DNA of 64,000 nucleotides from Ornithinimicrobium cavernae (GTDB lineage Bacteria; Actinomycetota; Actinomycetes; Actinomycetales; Dermatophilaceae): assembly GCF_003121625.1 (NCBI RefSeq), contig NZ_QDDJ01000014.1:1-64000 (forward strand), given 5' to 3'. The stretch's first letter is position 1, and each line of letters starts with the position of its first letter. The notes beneath the pieces are model-generated. The model searched no databases. It saw only the letters and a list, made by a program, of their open reading frames with translations, and was not told the origin of the DNA. Position numbers and translations under genes: made by a program. Below are positions 7,722 to 17,324 of the stretch, one piece after another.

Positions 7722-8525
7722 TCAGGCGTCGTCCGTGTCGGTGCCGATCTCGGCGCCGGCGTCGGCGGACTGGGCGGCAGCGCCACCGGCCGGCTCGAAG
7801 CCAGCGGCCTCGGCGGCCTCGGCGGTGCGGAACCAGACCTCGGCCTCCGTGGCGTCGTACCAGCGGGAACCCTCGACGTGGTACTTCATCGAGTCCTTGT
7901 TGCCCTTGACGGTGAAGCCCTCGGGCGCGGAGCCGTCCTCGGTCGCCGCGGCCGAGTCCGGACCGAAGCCGCCGTCAGCGGCGTCCTCGGTCTTGACCGT
8001 GTTGGCGGCCTCGGTGGTGTCCTCGGTGACGGTCTCGTTGACCTCGACCGTCTCGGCCGGGGCGGCCACCGGAGCGACCTCGGTCGCCTCGGCCTCGGCA
8101 GCCTCAGCGTCCTTGGCGGCGCGCTTGGTGGCACCCTCGGCCTGCGTGACGACGGCCTTCTTGGCCACCGGCTCGCGGACCAGCTCGATCACGGCCATGG
8201 GGGCGTTGTCGCCCTTGCGGGCCGCGATCTTGGTGATGCGGGTGTAGCCACCCTGACGCTCGGCCATGTCCGGCGCGATCTCGGTGAACAGGCGGTGCAC
8301 CACGCCCTTGTCGCGGACGGTGGCCAGCACCTTGCGACGGTTGTGCAGGTCGCCGCGCTTGGCGAAGGTCACCAGGCGCTCGGCCAGCGGGCGCAGGCGC
8401 TTGGCCTTGGCCTCGGTGGTGGTGATGCGGTCGTGCTCGAACAGGGCGGTGGCGAGGTTGGACAGGATCAGGCGCTCGTGCGCCGGACCGCCGCCGAGGC
8501 GCGGGCCCTTCTTGGGGGTAGGCAT
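7722..8525 (-). CDS. rplQ: 50S ribosomal protein L17 with long C-terminal extension
   Basis: Residues 1-117 are ordinary L17 ([36 protein letters not shown]), which binds 23S rRNA on the solvent side near the exit tunnel. A roughly 65-residue Ala/Glu/Thr-rich linker follows. A compact domain then spans about residues 184-257, with [21 protein letters not shown] and [13 protein letters not shown]. The same domain ends L4 in this window (69 of 74 residues identical). At 267 residues the protein is more than twice the size of bacterial L17. I recall, unverified, that this module is called the sunset domain in NCBI annotation. Last gene of the alpha operon, 22 bases after rpoA. Confidence 0.95.
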   Translation of the reverse strand: MPTPKKGPRLGGGPAHERLILSNLATALFEHDRITTTEAKAKRLRPLAERLVTFAKRGDLHNRRKVLATVRDKGVVHRLFTEIAPDMAERQGGYTRITKIAARKGDNAPMAVIELVREPVAKKAVVTQAEGATKRAAKDAEAAEAEATEVAPVAAPAETVEVNETVTEDTTEAANTVKTEDAADGGFGPDSAAATEDGSAPEGFTVKGNKDSMKYHVEGSRWYDATEAEVWFRTAEAAEAAGFEPAGGAAAQSADAGAEIGTDTDDA

Positions 8526-8547
8526 AACTCAGGTCTCCTAAAGGGAA

Positions 8548-9570
8548 TCAGTACTGCTCGTCCTCGGCGAAACTGGCGTCGCCCTCGTCCTCCAGGTCCT
8601 CGGACAGGTCCGCCTGCGCCGGGTCGAACCCGGGCGGGCTGTCCTTGAGGGCCAGGTTCATCTCGGCCAGCTTCTCCTTGACCTCGTCGATGGACTTCGC
8701 ACCGAAGTTGCGGATGTCCAGCAGGTCGGCCTCGCTGCGGCTCACGAGCTCGCCCACGGTGTGGACGCCCTCGCGCTTGAGGCAGTTGTAGGACCGAACC
8801 GTCAGGTCCAGGTCCTCGATCGGCAGGGCCAGGTCGGAGGCCAGCGCGGCGTCGGTCGGCGACGGGCCGATCTCGATGCCCTCGGCCTCGACGTTGAGCT
8901 CACGGGCCAGCCCGAACAGCTCGACCAGGGTCTTGCCGGCGGAGGCCATGGCGTCACGCGGGGCCATCGAGTTCTTGGTCTCGACGTCCAGCACGAGCCG
9001 GTCGAAGTCGGTGCGCTGCTCGACACGGGTCGCCTCGACCTTGTAGGTCACGGCGAGCACCGGCGAGTAGATGGAGTCGACCGGGATGCGGCCGATCTCC
9101 TGGTCACCGGACTTGTTCTGCTGCGCCGAGACGTAGCCACGACCGCGCTCGACGGTCAGCTCCATCTCGATCTTGCCGCTGTCGTTCAGCGTCGCGATGT
9201 GCAGGTCCGGGTTGTGCACCTCGACACCGGCCGGCGGCGCGATGTCGGCAGCGGTGACGGGACCGGCGCCCTGCTTGCGCAGGTACATGATGACCGGCTC
9301 GTCGTGCTCGCTGGAGACGACGAGGGTCTTCAGGTTGAGGATGATCTCGGTGACATCCTCCTTGACCCCCGGGATGGTCGAGAACTCGTGCAGCACACCG
9401 TCGACGCGGATGCTGGTGATCGAGGCGCCGGGGATGCTGGACAGCAGGGTCCGACGCAGGGAGTTGCCGAGGGTGTAGCCGAAGCCAGGCTCCAGCGGCT
9501 CGATGGAGAACCGCGACCGGGACTCGGACACGACCTCCTCGGACAGGGTGGGACGCTGTGCGATGAGCAC
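8548..9570 (-). CDS. rpoA: RNA polymerase alpha subunit
   Basis: A 340-residue alpha subunit. The N-terminal domain (about 1-230) contains [25 protein letters not shown] for dimerisation and beta/beta' assembly. A linker follows, then the C-terminal domain (about 245-320) with [20 protein letters not shown] and [16 protein letters not shown], which contacts UP elements and activators. The acidic tail is usual for actinobacteria. It is preceded by a 217-base spacer packed with hairpins, so its expression may be partly separated from rpsD. Confidence 0.98.
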   Translation of the reverse strand: MLIAQRPTLSEEVVSESRSRFSIEPLEPGFGYTLGNSLRRTLLSSIPGASITSIRVDGVLHEFSTIPGVKEDVTEIILNLKTLVVSSEHDEPVIMYLRKQGAGPVTAADIAPPAGVEVHNPDLHIATLNDSGKIEMELTVERGRGYVSAQQNKSGDQEIGRIPVDSIYSPVLAVTYKVEATRVEQRTDFDRLVLDVETKNSMAPRDAMASAGKTLVELFGLARELNVEAEGIEIGPSPTDAALASDLALPIEDLDLTVRSYNCLKREGVHTVGELVSRSEADLLDIRNFGAKSIDEVKEKLAEMNLALKDSPPGFDPAQADLSEDLEDEGDASFAEDEQY

Positions 9571-9634
9571 GGTGTTTTCCTTTCCACGGGCGACCGCTAT
9601 ATGACGCCCAGTGAGCTGCCGGCCGAAGCCGGCT

Positions 9635-9781
9635 CACGGCATACCTCTGTCTGTATGCCGTGTGGTCCGAACTGCCGGGAGCGCTCCGCTCCCGTTCGGG
9701 TTGGTTTCCCGGAACAGCCAGGAACTCGCGAGCCTGCGAGCTCCTGGCCGTTCGGGGGGGGTCGGAGGGGGCGAGGCCCCC
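9635..9781. repeat. array of four hairpins between rpsD and rpoA
   Basis: Four separate inverted repeats: CACGGCATAC/GTATGCCGTG at 9635-9662; GGGAGCG/CGCTCCC with a 3-base loop at 9677-9693; CCAGGAACTCGC/GCGAGCTCCTGG with one mismatch at 9718-9747; GGGGGC/GCCCCC with a 3-base loop at 9767-9781. Read on the minus strand they follow the rpsD stop in the order last to first. They could form a terminator, attenuator or mRNA-processing region. Confidence 0.6.
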
Positions 9782-9787
9782 ACCTGA

Positions 9788-10396
9788 CTAGTTCTTCGAG
9801 TAGAGCTCCACGATCAGCTGCTCGGTGAGGATCGTGTCGATCTGCTCACGCGTCGGCAGCTGGTGGATCAGGATCTGCAGCGAGCCCGGGACGACCTTCA
9901 TCCAGGCCGGGACGGGACGGTCACCGAAGGTCTGGCGGGCCAGCTCCAGCGGGAACTTCTCGACGGACTGCTTGCGGACCGTGATGATGTCGTACTGCTC
10001 CACGCGGTAGGACGGGACGTCCACGCGCTGGCCGTTGACCTCGAAGTGACCGTGGGTCACCAGCTGGCGGGCCGCACGACGGGTGCGGGCCAGGCCGGCG
10101 CGGTAGATCACGTTGTCGAGGCGGGACTCGAGGATGGTCAGCAGGTTGCTGCCGGTGCGGCCGGGACGACGGGCGGCCTCGGCATAGTAGCGGCGGAACT
10201 GCTTCTCCATCACGCCGTAGGTGAAGCGGGCCTTCTGCTTCTCCTGCAGCTGGGTCAGGTACTCCTTCTCCTGGCTGCGGCGACGGCCGTGCTGCCCCGG
10301 GGGGAACGGACGCAGGTCGAAGTTCTTGTCGCCACCGACGAGGTCGACCTTGAGCCGGCGGGACTTCTTGGTGATGGGTCCGGTGTAACGGGCCAT
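9788..10396 (-). CDS. rpsD: 30S ribosomal protein S4
   Basis: A 202-residue primary 16S rRNA-binding protein. The N-terminal part shows the RRLKVDLVGGDKNFDLRPFPPGQHG segment and lacks the zinc-binding cysteines of some S4 forms, so it is the zinc-free type. An S4 RNA-binding domain spans about 95-160 (SRLDNVIYRAGLARTRRAARQLVTHGHFEVNG). In many bacteria S4 represses the alpha operon by binding mRNA; the hairpin-rich spacer after this gene would be a place to look for such control. It lies 28 bases downstream of rpsK. Confidence 0.97.
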   Translation of the reverse strand: MARYTGPITKKSRRLKVDLVGGDKNFDLRPFPPGQHGRRRSQEKEYLTQLQEKQKARFTYGVMEKQFRRYYAEAARRPGRTGSNLLTILESRLDNVIYRAGLARTRRAARQLVTHGHFEVNGQRVDVPSYRVEQYDIITVRKQSVEKFPLELARQTFGDRPVPAWMKVVPGSLQILIHQLPTREQIDTILTEQLIVELYSKN

Positions 10397-10424
10397 GTTG
10401 TTTCCTTACCTTCCCTTCCGGATC

Positions 10425-10832
10425 TCAGACGCGACGCTTCTTGGGCGGACGCACACCGTTGTGTGCCTGGGGGGTGACATCAGAGATGGCACCGACCTCG
10501 AGGCCCGCAGCGGTGAGCGAGCGGATCGCGGTCTCACGACCGGAGCCGGGGCCCTTGACGAACACGTCGACCTTGCGCATGCCGTGGTCCATGGCGCGAC
10601 GGGCAGCCGCCTCGGCAGCCATCTGCGCGGCATACGGGGTGGACTTGCGCGAGCCCTTGAACCCGACCTGGCCGGACGAGGCCCACGAGATCACAGCACC
10701 CGTGGGGTCGGTGATCGAGATGATGGTGTTGCTGAACGTGCTCTTGATGTGAGCCTGCCCGTAGGCGACGTTCTTCTTTTCCTTCTTGCGCACCTTGCGG
10801 GCGCCGGCCGTACTACGGCTCTTGGGGGGCAT
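10425..10832 (-). CDS. rpsK: 30S ribosomal protein S11
   Basis: A 135-residue platform protein that contacts 16S rRNA helix 45 and S18/S21 neighbours. Seen: [45 protein letters not shown] and the C-terminal [10 protein letters not shown]. Length is usual. The N-terminal 20 residues are rich in Lys and Arg, as in other actinobacteria. It is 47 bases after rpsM. Confidence 0.97.
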   Translation of the reverse strand: MPPKSRSTAGARKVRKKEKKNVAYGQAHIKSTFSNTIISITDPTGAVISWASSGQVGFKGSRKSTPYAAQMAAEAAARRAMDHGMRKVDVFVKGPGSGRETAIRSLTAAGLEVGAISDVTPQAHNGVRPPKKRRV

Positions 10833-10879
10833 TCATTTCTCCTGACGTTGGGAGCAAGTGAGGGTGGCCAAGCAGCGAA

Positions 10880-11257
10880 CTACTTGGCGGCCTTCTTCTT
10901 GCCGGCGACGGTCCTCTTGGGACCCTTGCGAGTGCGGGCGTTGGTCTTGGTGCGCTGACCGTGCACCGGCAGGCCACGGCGGTGCCGCAGTCCCTGGTAG
11001 CTGCCGATCTCGACCTTGCGGCGGATGTCGGCTGCCACCTCACGGCGCAGGTCACCCTCGAGGCGGAAGTTGCCCTCGAGGTGGTCACGCAGCTTGACCA
11101 GCTGCTCGTCCGTCAGGTCCTTGACACGGGTGGCCGGGTCGACGCCCGTGGCCTCCAGTGTCTGGTCGGCGCGGGTGCGACCCACGCCGAAGATGTAGGT
11201 GAGAGCGACCTCGACGCGCTTCTCGCGCGGGAGGTCGACACCGATGAGACGTGCCAT
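10880..11257 (-). CDS. rpsM: 30S ribosomal protein S13
   Basis: A 125-residue head protein that contacts P-site tRNA and L5. It has the start [32 protein letters not shown] (helix-two-turn-helix) and the basic tail [20 protein letters not shown]. The ATG at 11257 is chosen over an upstream in-frame start because S13 sequence begins there. A 204-base spacer with a GC hairpin separates it from rpmJ. Confidence 0.97.
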   Translation of the reverse strand: MARLIGVDLPREKRVEVALTYIFGVGRTRADQTLEATGVDPATRVKDLTDEQLVKLRDHLEGNFRLEGDLRREVAADIRRKVEIGSYQGLRHRRGLPVHGQRTKTNARTRKGPKRTVAGKKKAAK

Positions 11258-11338
11258 GTGGCTGTTCTCCTGGTTTCGTGCGGAGGTCGTGGGGCAGCAC
11301 CGGTCCGCATCCTCTGTGGTGGGCACTGGGCCCGCGGT

Positions 11339-11358
11339 CCCCGGCCTCCGCGCCGGGG
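11339..11358 (-). terminator. GC hairpin between rpmJ and rpsM
   Basis: CCCCGGC and GCCGGGG pair around a 6-base loop about 100 bases after rpmJ. It may attenuate or process the infA-rpmJ transcript before rpsM. There is no T-tract. Confidence 0.35.
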
Positions 11359-11461
11359 GTGACGTCCCGCAAATCGGGGGTCGGGTGCTGCGTACTGCTT
11401 CAGTTGTGTCGTCGTGGTCGAGCCGCGACCTGTGCTGGGCGGCGGATGCCGTCCGGCGTGA

Positions 11462-11575
11462 TCAGCCCTGGCGCTGCTTGTGGCGCAGGTTCTCGCAGAT
11501 CACCATGACCCGCCCGTTACGGCGGATCACCTTGCACTTGTCGCAGATCTTCTTGACGCTCGGCTGAACCTTCAT
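11462..11575 (-). CDS. rpmJ: 50S ribosomal protein L36 (zinc form)
   Basis: A 37-residue protein reading [19 protein letters not shown] at its start. It carries CDKC, a later Cys in VICEN and a His in RHKQRQG, the C-C-C-H zinc site of the C+ form of L36. It is too short for usual ORF cut-offs. A zinc-free paralogue may exist elsewhere, as in other actinobacteria. It follows infA after 69 bases. Confidence 0.96.
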   Translation of the reverse strand: MKVQPSVKKICDKCKVIRRNGRVMVICENLRHKQRQG

Positions 11576-11644
11576 GTTCTGGTGCCGTCTTTCGGATCTG
11601 GTGGGTGGATGCTGGTCTGGTGCGGGCACGGGGCCCACGCCGGG

Positions 11645-11866
11645 TCAGCGGTAACGGAAGACGATGCGTCCGCGGGTGAGGTCGTACGGGCTGAGCTCCA
11701 CCACGACCCGGTCCTCGGGGAGGATCCGGATGTAGTGCTGACGCATCTTGCCCGAGATGTGAGCCAGCACAACGTGACCGTTGGTCAGCTCGACTCGGAA
11801 CATCGCGTTCGGGAGGGCCTCCACAATGGTGCCCTCGATCTCAATGACGCCTTCCTTCTTCGCCAT
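11645..11866 (-). CDS. infA: translation initiation factor IF-1
   Basis: A 73-residue single OB-fold protein that binds the ribosomal A site with IF-2 and IF-3 during initiation. It starts [20 protein letters not shown] and contains [20 protein letters not shown] and [13 protein letters not shown]. The ATG at 11866 has a GGAGG ribosome-binding site. A 202-base spacer separates it from map, so a separate promoter here is likely. Confidence 0.98.
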   Translation of the reverse strand: MAKKEGVIEIEGTIVEALPNAMFRVELTNGHVVLAHISGKMRQHYIRILPEDRVVVELSPYDLTRGRIVFRYR

Positions 11867-12068
11867 GTCCTCCACATTTCTGAGCAACCGTGCCGGGTCC
11901 TGGAATCGACCGTGGCCGACCCGGGAACCGTCGCGGTCACAGGGTTGATTGCACTGCACGGCCCACCACTCGGGCACCCCTCACGGGGCCCAGACGTGGA
12001 CCGACGACCTAGTCTACGCCACGAGGCCGTCCCAGCACCAATCGCGGTCGTGCTGACAGCGGCTCCGG

Positions 12069-12932
12069 TCAGGCCGGCCGGGCGAGGGCGGCGCCGAGCT
12101 CGGACAGCTTCTCGCGACCACCGTCCAGTGCCGTGAGCACCCACAGCCCGGCGTCGGTGACCGCCACGGTGTTCTCCCAGTGGGCGGCGCGGGAGCCGTC
12201 GTTGGTGATGACGGTCCAGTCGTCCTCGAGGGTCGTGGTCTCGATGGTGCCCAGGGTGATCATCGGCTCGATCGCCAGGGTCGCCCCGGAGGGCACCGTC
12301 GGCACCTTGGACGCGACCGAGTAGTTCGGCACGTTGGGGTCCATGTGCATCTCGGTGCCGATGCCGTGACCGACGTAGTCCTCGAGGATCCCGTAGGTGA
12401 GCTCCCGGCCCGCGGCACGGTGACGCTCCATCGCCCCCTCGATGCTGCCCTCCACCGCGTCACCGATCGCGAAGAGCCGGTCGCCGGCGCGCAGCGCGGC
12501 GATGCCGGCCCACATGGCGGCCTCGGTGTCCTCGACGAGGGCGACGTCCTCCGGCCGGCCGGCTGCTGCCCCACCGACGATCAGCGAGATCGCGGCGTCC
12601 CCGTGCCAACCCTGGTGGATCGCACCGCAGTCGATGGAGACCAGGTCGCCGTCACGCAGCACCCGCTCCCCCGGTATGCCGTGCACGACCTCCTCGTTGA
12701 CGCTCACACAGAGCGAGCCGGGGAAACCGTGGTAGCCCTTGAACGACGGGACGGCGTCGAGGCTGCGGATGTGCTCCTCGGCCAGCGCGTCGAGCCGCCC
12801 GGTCGTGACGCCGGCGACCGCGTGCTCACGCATCAGCTCGAGGGTGCGGCCGACGACGAGGCCGGCCTCACGCATCAGCAGGATCTGCTCGGTGGTCTTG
12901 CCCTCGATCTTGGGCCGGCGCAGGAAGGACAT
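12069..12932 (-). CDS. map: type I methionine aminopeptidase
   Basis: A 287-residue metalloprotease that removes initiator methionine. The five metal ligands are present: Asp in VSIDCGAIHQGWHGDAAIS (two), His in DYVGHGIGTEMH, Glu in LAIEPMI and the Glu within EDDWTVITNDGSRAAHWENT. The N-terminal extension is short and has no SH3-motif zinc finger. It lies 11 bases after adk, within the secY-adk-map unit seen in actinobacteria. Confidence 0.96.
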   Translation of the reverse strand: MSFLRRPKIEGKTTEQILLMREAGLVVGRTLELMREHAVAGVTTGRLDALAEEHIRSLDAVPSFKGYHGFPGSLCVSVNEEVVHGIPGERVLRDGDLVSIDCGAIHQGWHGDAAISLIVGGAAAGRPEDVALVEDTEAAMWAGIAALRAGDRLFAIGDAVEGSIEGAMERHRAAGRELTYGILEDYVGHGIGTEMHMDPNVPNYSVASKVPTVPSGATLAIEPMITLGTIETTTLEDDWTVITNDGSRAAHWENTVAVTDAGLWVLTALDGGREKLSELGAALARPA

Positions 12933-12943
12933 CGGCAGCAGGC

Positions 12944-13537
12944 TCAGAGGGCCGAGCCGTTGACGCCGTTGGTGCGGGTGTCCAGGGCCTCCTGGATCCG
13001 CGCCGAGACCTCCTCGACCGTGCCCATCCCGTCGACCTGGCGCAACAGGCCGCGCTCCCGGTAGACCTGGGCCAGCGGGGCGGTCTCCTCGGTGTACTTG
13101 TCCATGCGCGCCCGGATGACCTCCTCGGTGTCGTCCGCGCGACCCTGCTCCTGGGCACGGGCCAGCAGGCGCTGGACGACCTCGTCGGTGTCGACGACGA
13201 GTTCGAGCACCGAGTCGAGGCCGGCCCCCTGGTCGGCCAGCATCTCGTCGAGCGCCTCGACCTGGCCGACGGTCCGGGGGTAGCCGTCCAGCAGGAAGCC
13301 GGTGGAGGCGTCGGGCTGGGTGAGCCGGTCACGGACGATCGCGTTGGTGACCTCGTCGGTCACGTAGCCCCCGCTGTCCAGGATCTCCTTGACCTGCAGG
13401 CCGAGCTCGGTCTCGTTGGCGATGTTGGCGCGGAAGATGTCACCGGTCGAGATCGCGGGGATGGCCCGCTGCTCGGCGATCCGCGCTGCCTGGGTGCCCT
13501 TGCCCGCACCGGGAGGGCCGAGGATGATCATGCGCAT
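12944..13537 (-). CDS. adk: adenylate kinase
   Basis: A 197-residue enzyme that interconverts ATP, AMP and ADP. The P-loop is LGPPGAGKGTQ at residues 5-15, with the AMP-binding segment STGDIFR and DGYPRT. The LID is the short form without the zinc cysteines, as expected for actinobacteria (RLLARAQEQGRADDTEEV). Its ATG shares one base with the secY stop (TGATG), so the two are translationally coupled. Confidence 0.96.
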   Translation of the reverse strand: MRMIILGPPGAGKGTQAARIAEQRAIPAISTGDIFRANIANETELGLQVKEILDSGGYVTDEVTNAIVRDRLTQPDASTGFLLDGYPRTVGQVEALDEMLADQGAGLDSVLELVVDTDEVVQRLLARAQEQGRADDTEEVIRARMDKYTEETAPLAQVYRERGLLRQVDGMGTVEEVSARIQEALDTRTNGVNGSAL

Positions 13538-14862
13538 CAGCGGAGGAACCCTTCGTAGTCGTGCTGCTGGAGCTGGGACTCGATCTGCTTCACGGTCTGC
13601 AGGCCGACACCCACGATGATGATGATGGACGCGCCGCCGAAGGGGAAGTCCTGGCTGGTGCCCAGGACGTTGAACGCGATCAGCGGGATCAGCGACAGGA
13701 TGGCCAGGTAGATCGCACCCGGCGTGGTGATGCGGTTGACGACGTACGCGAGGTACTCGGCCGTCGGTCGGCCGGCGCGGATGCTCGGGATGAAACCGCC
13801 GTACTTCTTCATGTTGTCCGCGACATCGGTCGGGTTGAAGGTGACCGAGGTGTAGAAGAAGGCGAAGAAGATGACCATCGCGGTGTACAGCACCATATAG
13901 ACCCAGTGGGTGTCCTGGCCGCTGACGCCCATGCCGAGGTAGCGGTTGACCCAGCTGACCCACTCGGGCGGCGCCGAGCCGTCGGACGGGGTGTTGAACT
14001 GACCGATCATCGTCGGGAGCATCAGGATCGAGCTGGCGAAGATGATGGGGATGACGTTGGCCATGTTCATCTTCAGCGGGATGTAGGTGGACGTGCCGCC
14101 GTACTGGCGCCGTCCGATCATGCGCTTGGCGTACTGCACCGGGATGCGCCGCTGGCACTGCTCGACGAAGACGACCAGGGTCATGATGACCAGGCCCAGG
14201 GCCAGGACCATGATGAGGGTGTTCACGGACTTCTGCTGGATGACGGCCAGCGAGCTCGGGAAGCCGGCGGCGATCGCGGTGAAGATGAGCAGCGACATAC
14301 CGTTGCCGACGCCACGCTCGGTGATCTGCTCGCCCAGCCACATGATCAGGCCCGTGCCGGCGGTCATCGTCAGGACCATCAGGACGATGACGGGGATCGA
14401 CTCCTCGGGCATGACCGTCGAGCAGGTCGTGCCGAACAGCGAGGAGGGGTTGCGCGCGAAGGTGATCAGCGTCGAGGACTGCAGCACCGCCAGACCGATG
14501 GTCAGGTAGCGGGTGTACTGCGTCATCTTCGTCTGCCCGGCCTGACCCTCCTTCTTGAGCTCCTCGAAGCGCGGGATGACCACGGTGAGCAGCTGCACGA
14601 TGATGGCCGCGGTGATGTAGGGCATCACGCCGAGGGCGAAGATCGACAGCTGCAGGAGCGCGCCACCGCTGAAGAGGTTGACCATCCCCAGTGCGGCGTT
14701 GGTCGAGGTCGCCATGTCCTGGCAGCGCTGGACCAGCCCGTAGTCGATCCCGGGTGCGGGGATGTGGCTCCCCAGCCGGAAGATCGCCAGGATTCCGAGC
14801 GTGAAGAGGATCTTCTTGCGAAGATCAGGCGTCTTGAACGCCCGCACGAATGCGGAAAGCAC
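13537..14862 (-). CDS. secY: protein translocase subunit SecY
   Basis: A 441-residue protein with ten predicted membrane helices forming the Sec channel. It begins LSAFVRAFKTPDLRKKILFT, and GSHIPAPGID is the start of helix 1/plug region. The GTG at 14862 has a GGGAGG ribosome-binding site and matches the usual SecY start better than the more distal in-frame start. It is separated from rplO by 188 bases with a strong hairpin, so it may be transcribed from its own promoter with adk and map. Confidence 0.97.
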   Translation of the reverse strand: MLSAFVRAFKTPDLRKKILFTLGILAIFRLGSHIPAPGIDYGLVQRCQDMATSTNAALGMVNLFSGGALLQLSIFALGVMPYITAAIIVQLLTVVIPRFEELKKEGQAGQTKMTQYTRYLTIGLAVLQSSTLITFARNPSSLFGTTCSTVMPEESIPVIVLMVLTMTAGTGLIMWLGEQITERGVGNGMSLLIFTAIAAGFPSSLAVIQQKSVNTLIMVLALGLVIMTLVVFVEQCQRRIPVQYAKRMIGRRQYGGTSTYIPLKMNMANVIPIIFASSILMLPTMIGQFNTPSDGSAPPEWVSWVNRYLGMGVSGQDTHWVYMVLYTAMVIFFAFFYTSVTFNPTDVADNMKKYGGFIPSIRAGRPTAEYLAYVVNRITTPGAIYLAILSLIPLIAFNVLGTSQDFPFGGASIIIIVGVGLQTVKQIESQLQQHDYEGFLR

Positions 14863-14941
14863 GAGGATTTCCTCCCAAGGTCCCGCTGCGGCGGGCTCAA
14901 GCAGTGATCCGGGTGACGATAACACCCGGGGGGGTGGAGCG

Positions 14942-14982
14942 GACGAAGCCCCGGGTGCCTGGTGGCACTCCGGGGCTTCGTC
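14942..14982 (-). terminator. hairpin between rplO and secY
   Basis: A perfect 13-bp stem, GACGAAGCCCCGG against CCGGGGCTTCGTC, with a 15-base loop. It lies 68 bases past the rplO stop and 80 bases before the secY start. A terminator or attenuator ending the spc ribosomal transcript is the simplest reading. Confidence 0.65.
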
Positions 14983-15050
14983 AGGTCAGGGCGATCTGGG
15001 CGAGGTGAGCCGTGGCACGGTGGTGGGGACCTCCGAGCCGGGGTCTCATC

Positions 15051-15527
15051 TCAGGCCTCGGTGACCGATCCGCCAGCAGCCTCGATCTTCTCCTTGGCGG
15101 TGCCGGAGAAACGGACGCCGGTGACCTGCACGGCCACGGTGATCTCACCGGTGCCGAGGACCTTGACGGGCAGGTCCTTGCGGACGGCGCCCTTGGCGGC
15201 CAGGTCCTCGGCCGTCACGGCGCCACCCTGCGGGTAGAGCTCGGACAGCCGGTCGAGGTTCACGACCTGGTAGGTGGTCTTGAACCGGTTCTTGAAGCCA
15301 CGGAGCTTGGGCAGCCGCATGTGCAGCGGGGTCTGCCCACCCTCGAAGGCCTCCGGGACCTGGTAGCGGGCCTTGGTGCCCTTGGTGCCCCGTCCGGCGG
15401 TCTTGCCCTTGGACGCCTCACCACGACCCACACGGGTCTTGGCGGTCTTGGCTCCCGGGGCGGGACGCAGGTGGTGCACCTTCAGGGCGCTGGTGCGCTC
15501 GGCACCGGTGTTGACGGTGTCAGCCAT
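15051..15527 (-). CDS. rplO: 50S ribosomal protein L15
   Basis: A 158-residue late-assembly protein of the large subunit. The basic N-terminus [22 protein letters not shown] and the glycine-rich [15 protein letters not shown] region run into the rRNA core. The globular C-terminus contains [19 protein letters not shown]. It is two bases after rpmD and is the last ribosomal gene before the hairpin and secY. Confidence 0.97.
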   Translation of the reverse strand: MADTVNTGAERTSALKVHHLRPAPGAKTAKTRVGRGEASKGKTAGRGTKGTKARYQVPEAFEGGQTPLHMRLPKLRGFKNRFKTTYQVVNLDRLSELYPQGGAVTAEDLAAKGAVRKDLPVKVLGTGEITVAVQVTGVRFSGTAKEKIEAAGGSVTEA

Positions 15528-15529
15528 CG

Positions 15530-15712
15530 TCAGTCAACCTCCTCAACGGTCACCAGGTGGGCGACCGTGCGGACCATGCCCCGGAACTCCGGGCGGTCCT
15601 CCTTGACGACCGAGTGGCCGATGCGCTTGAGGCCCAGCGAACGCAGGGTCTCGCGGTGCATCTTCTTGCCACCGATCTCGGACTTGATCTGGGTCACCTT
15701 GAGCTGAGCCAT
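15530..15712 (-). CDS. rpmD: 50S ribosomal protein L30
   Basis: A 60-residue L30 with the ferredoxin-like core ([51 protein letters not shown]). The ATG at 15712 shares one base with the rpsE stop (TGATG). An overlapping GTG one codon upstream is less likely. Confidence 0.96.
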   Translation of the reverse strand: MAQLKVTQIKSEIGGKKMHRETLRSLGLKRIGHSVVKEDRPEFRGMVRTVAHLVTVEEVD

Positions 15713-16353
15713 CACGCACCTGCCTCTGCGCGCGCCCGCAGCATCGCTGCCGGTGCCACGTGCTCCAGGGGCAGACCGCGGCGTGCCGCGACAGCCTCAG
15801 GCTGCTCGAGGTCCTTCAGCGCCTGCACTGCGGCGTGCACGACGTTGATCGCGTTGTCCGAGCCCAGCGACTTGCTGAGCACGTCGTGGATGCCCGCGCA
15901 CTCCAGGACCGCACGCACGGGGCCACCGGCGATGACACCGGTACCCGGGCTGGCCGGACGCAGCATCACGACGCCTGCGGCGGCCTCACCCTGCACGGGG
16001 TGCGGGATGGTGCCGGCGATGCGGGGGACGCGGAAGAAGTTCTTCTTGGCCTCCTCGACGCCCTTGGCGATGGCCGCGGGCACCTCCTTGGCCTTGCCGT
16101 AGCCCACGCCCACGGTGCCGTCGCCGTCGCCGACCACGACGAGCGCGGTGAAGCTGAAGCGGCGGCCACCCTTGACGACCTTGGCCACACGGTTGATCGT
16201 GACGACGCGCTCCAGGTACTGGTTGCGCTCTTCCTCCCGGCCACCGCGACGGTTGTCGCGGTCCCGGTTGTCACGGCCGCCGCGTCCGCGACGGTCCGAG
16301 TTGCTGTCGGTGCCGCTGGTGGCACCGGTCCCACGGCGCTGGTTGTCAGCCAT
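15712..16353 (-). CDS. rpsE: 30S ribosomal protein S5
   Basis: A 213-residue S5 active in decoding fidelity. The first 45 residues are a low-complexity Arg/Asn/Gly/Asp tail typical of actinobacteria. The double-stranded RNA-binding domain begins at [20 protein letters not shown], and [21 protein letters not shown] is the conserved core. The C-terminal domain contains [18 protein letters not shown]. It is followed by rpmD with a one-base overlap. Confidence 0.97.
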   Translation of the reverse strand: MADNQRRGTGATSGTDSNSDRRGRGGRDNRDRDNRRGGREEERNQYLERVVTINRVAKVVKGGRRFSFTALVVVGDGDGTVGVGYGKAKEVPAAIAKGVEEAKKNFFRVPRIAGTIPHPVQGEAAAGVVMLRPASPGTGVIAGGPVRAVLECAGIHDVLSKSLGSDNAINVVHAAVQALKDLEQPEAVAARRGLPLEHVAPAAMLRARAEAGA

Positions 16354-16387
16354 CAGACGGTCCTCTTCTCATTCAGGTTGATCGCGG

Positions 16388-16762
16388 TCACAGGGACAGA
16401 CCGCCCTCTCGTGCACCGTCGGCGATCGCGGCGACGCGACCGGCGTAGCGGTTGCCACCGCGGTCGAAGACCACGGTCTCGACACCGGCAGCCTTGGCCC
16501 GCTCGGCGAGGAGCTCGCCGACACGCTTGGCCTTGGCGGTCTTGTCGCCCTCCATCGCGCGCAGGTCGGCCTCCATGGTCGAGGCGGACGCGAGCGTGCG
16601 GCTCGCGTCGTCGTCGACCAGCTGGACGAACACGTGCCGGGAGGAGCGGTTCACGACCAGGCGGGGACGCTCGGCGGTGCCCACGATCTTCTTGCGCAGA
16701 CGGGTGTGCCGGCGGATGCGGGCAGCATTCTTGCCCTGGGCACGCTTGATGATCATTGCCAT
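16388..16762 (-). CDS. rplR: 50S ribosomal protein L18
   Basis: A 124-residue 5S rRNA-binding protein. The basic N-terminal arm ([20 protein letters not shown]) precedes the core with [18 protein letters not shown] and the C-terminal [24 protein letters not shown]. With L5 and L25 it forms the 5S particle. It is three bases downstream of rplF. Confidence 0.97.
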   Translation of the reverse strand: MAMIIKRAQGKNAARIRRHTRLRKKIVGTAERPRLVVNRSSRHVFVQLVDDDASRTLASASTMEADLRAMEGDKTAKAKRVGELLAERAKAAGVETVVFDRGGNRYAGRVAAIADGAREGGLSL

Positions 16763-16765
16763 GGC

Positions 16766-17305
16766 TTACTTACCAGCCTTTCCGACCTTGCGGCGGATGT
16801 GCTCACCCTCGTAGCGCACACCCTTGCCCTTGTAGGGGTCGGGCTTGCGCAGCTTGCGGATGTTCGCAGCCACCTCGCCGACCTGCTGCTTGTCGATCCC
16901 GGAGACCGAGAACCGGGTCGGGTTCTCGACCTGGAAGGAGATGCCCTCGGGCGCCTTCACCAGGATCGGGTGGGAGTAGCCGAGCGCGAACTCCAGGTCG
17001 CTGCCCTTGGCCACGACGCGGTAACCGGTGCCGTGGATCTCGAGCTTCTTGGTGTAGCCGTTGGTGACGCCCTCGACCATGTTGGCGATGAGGGAACGCG
17101 TCAGCCCGTGCAGTGACCGGGACTCACGCTCGTCGTTCGGGCGGGACACCTCGAGGGCGCCGCCCTCACCGGTGGCCACCGTGATGGGCTCGGCCACAGC
17201 GTGCTCGAGCTGGCCCTTGGGGCCCTTGACCTTGACGGTGCTGCCGTCCAGGGTCACCTCCACACCAGTGGGCACGGTGACCGGAAGTCGTCCAATACGA
17301 GACAT
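16766..17305 (-). CDS. rplF: 50S ribosomal protein L6
   Basis: A 179-residue protein with two similar domains: residues 1-80 ([24 protein letters not shown]) and 82-175. The second contains the [16 protein letters not shown] and [16 protein letters not shown] segments that bind 23S rRNA near the factor-binding site. The ATG at 17305 is chosen over an upstream in-frame start because L6 sequence begins with MSRIG. Confidence 0.97.
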   Translation of the reverse strand: MSRIGRLPVTVPTGVEVTLDGSTVKVKGPKGQLEHAVAEPITVATGEGGALEVSRPNDERESRSLHGLTRSLIANMVEGVTNGYTKKLEIHGTGYRVVAKGSDLEFALGYSHPILVKAPEGISFQVENPTRFSVSGIDKQQVGEVAANIRKLRKPDPYKGKGVRYEGEHIRRKVGKAGK

Positions 17306-17324
17306 GTTTCTTAATCCTCCGTTC

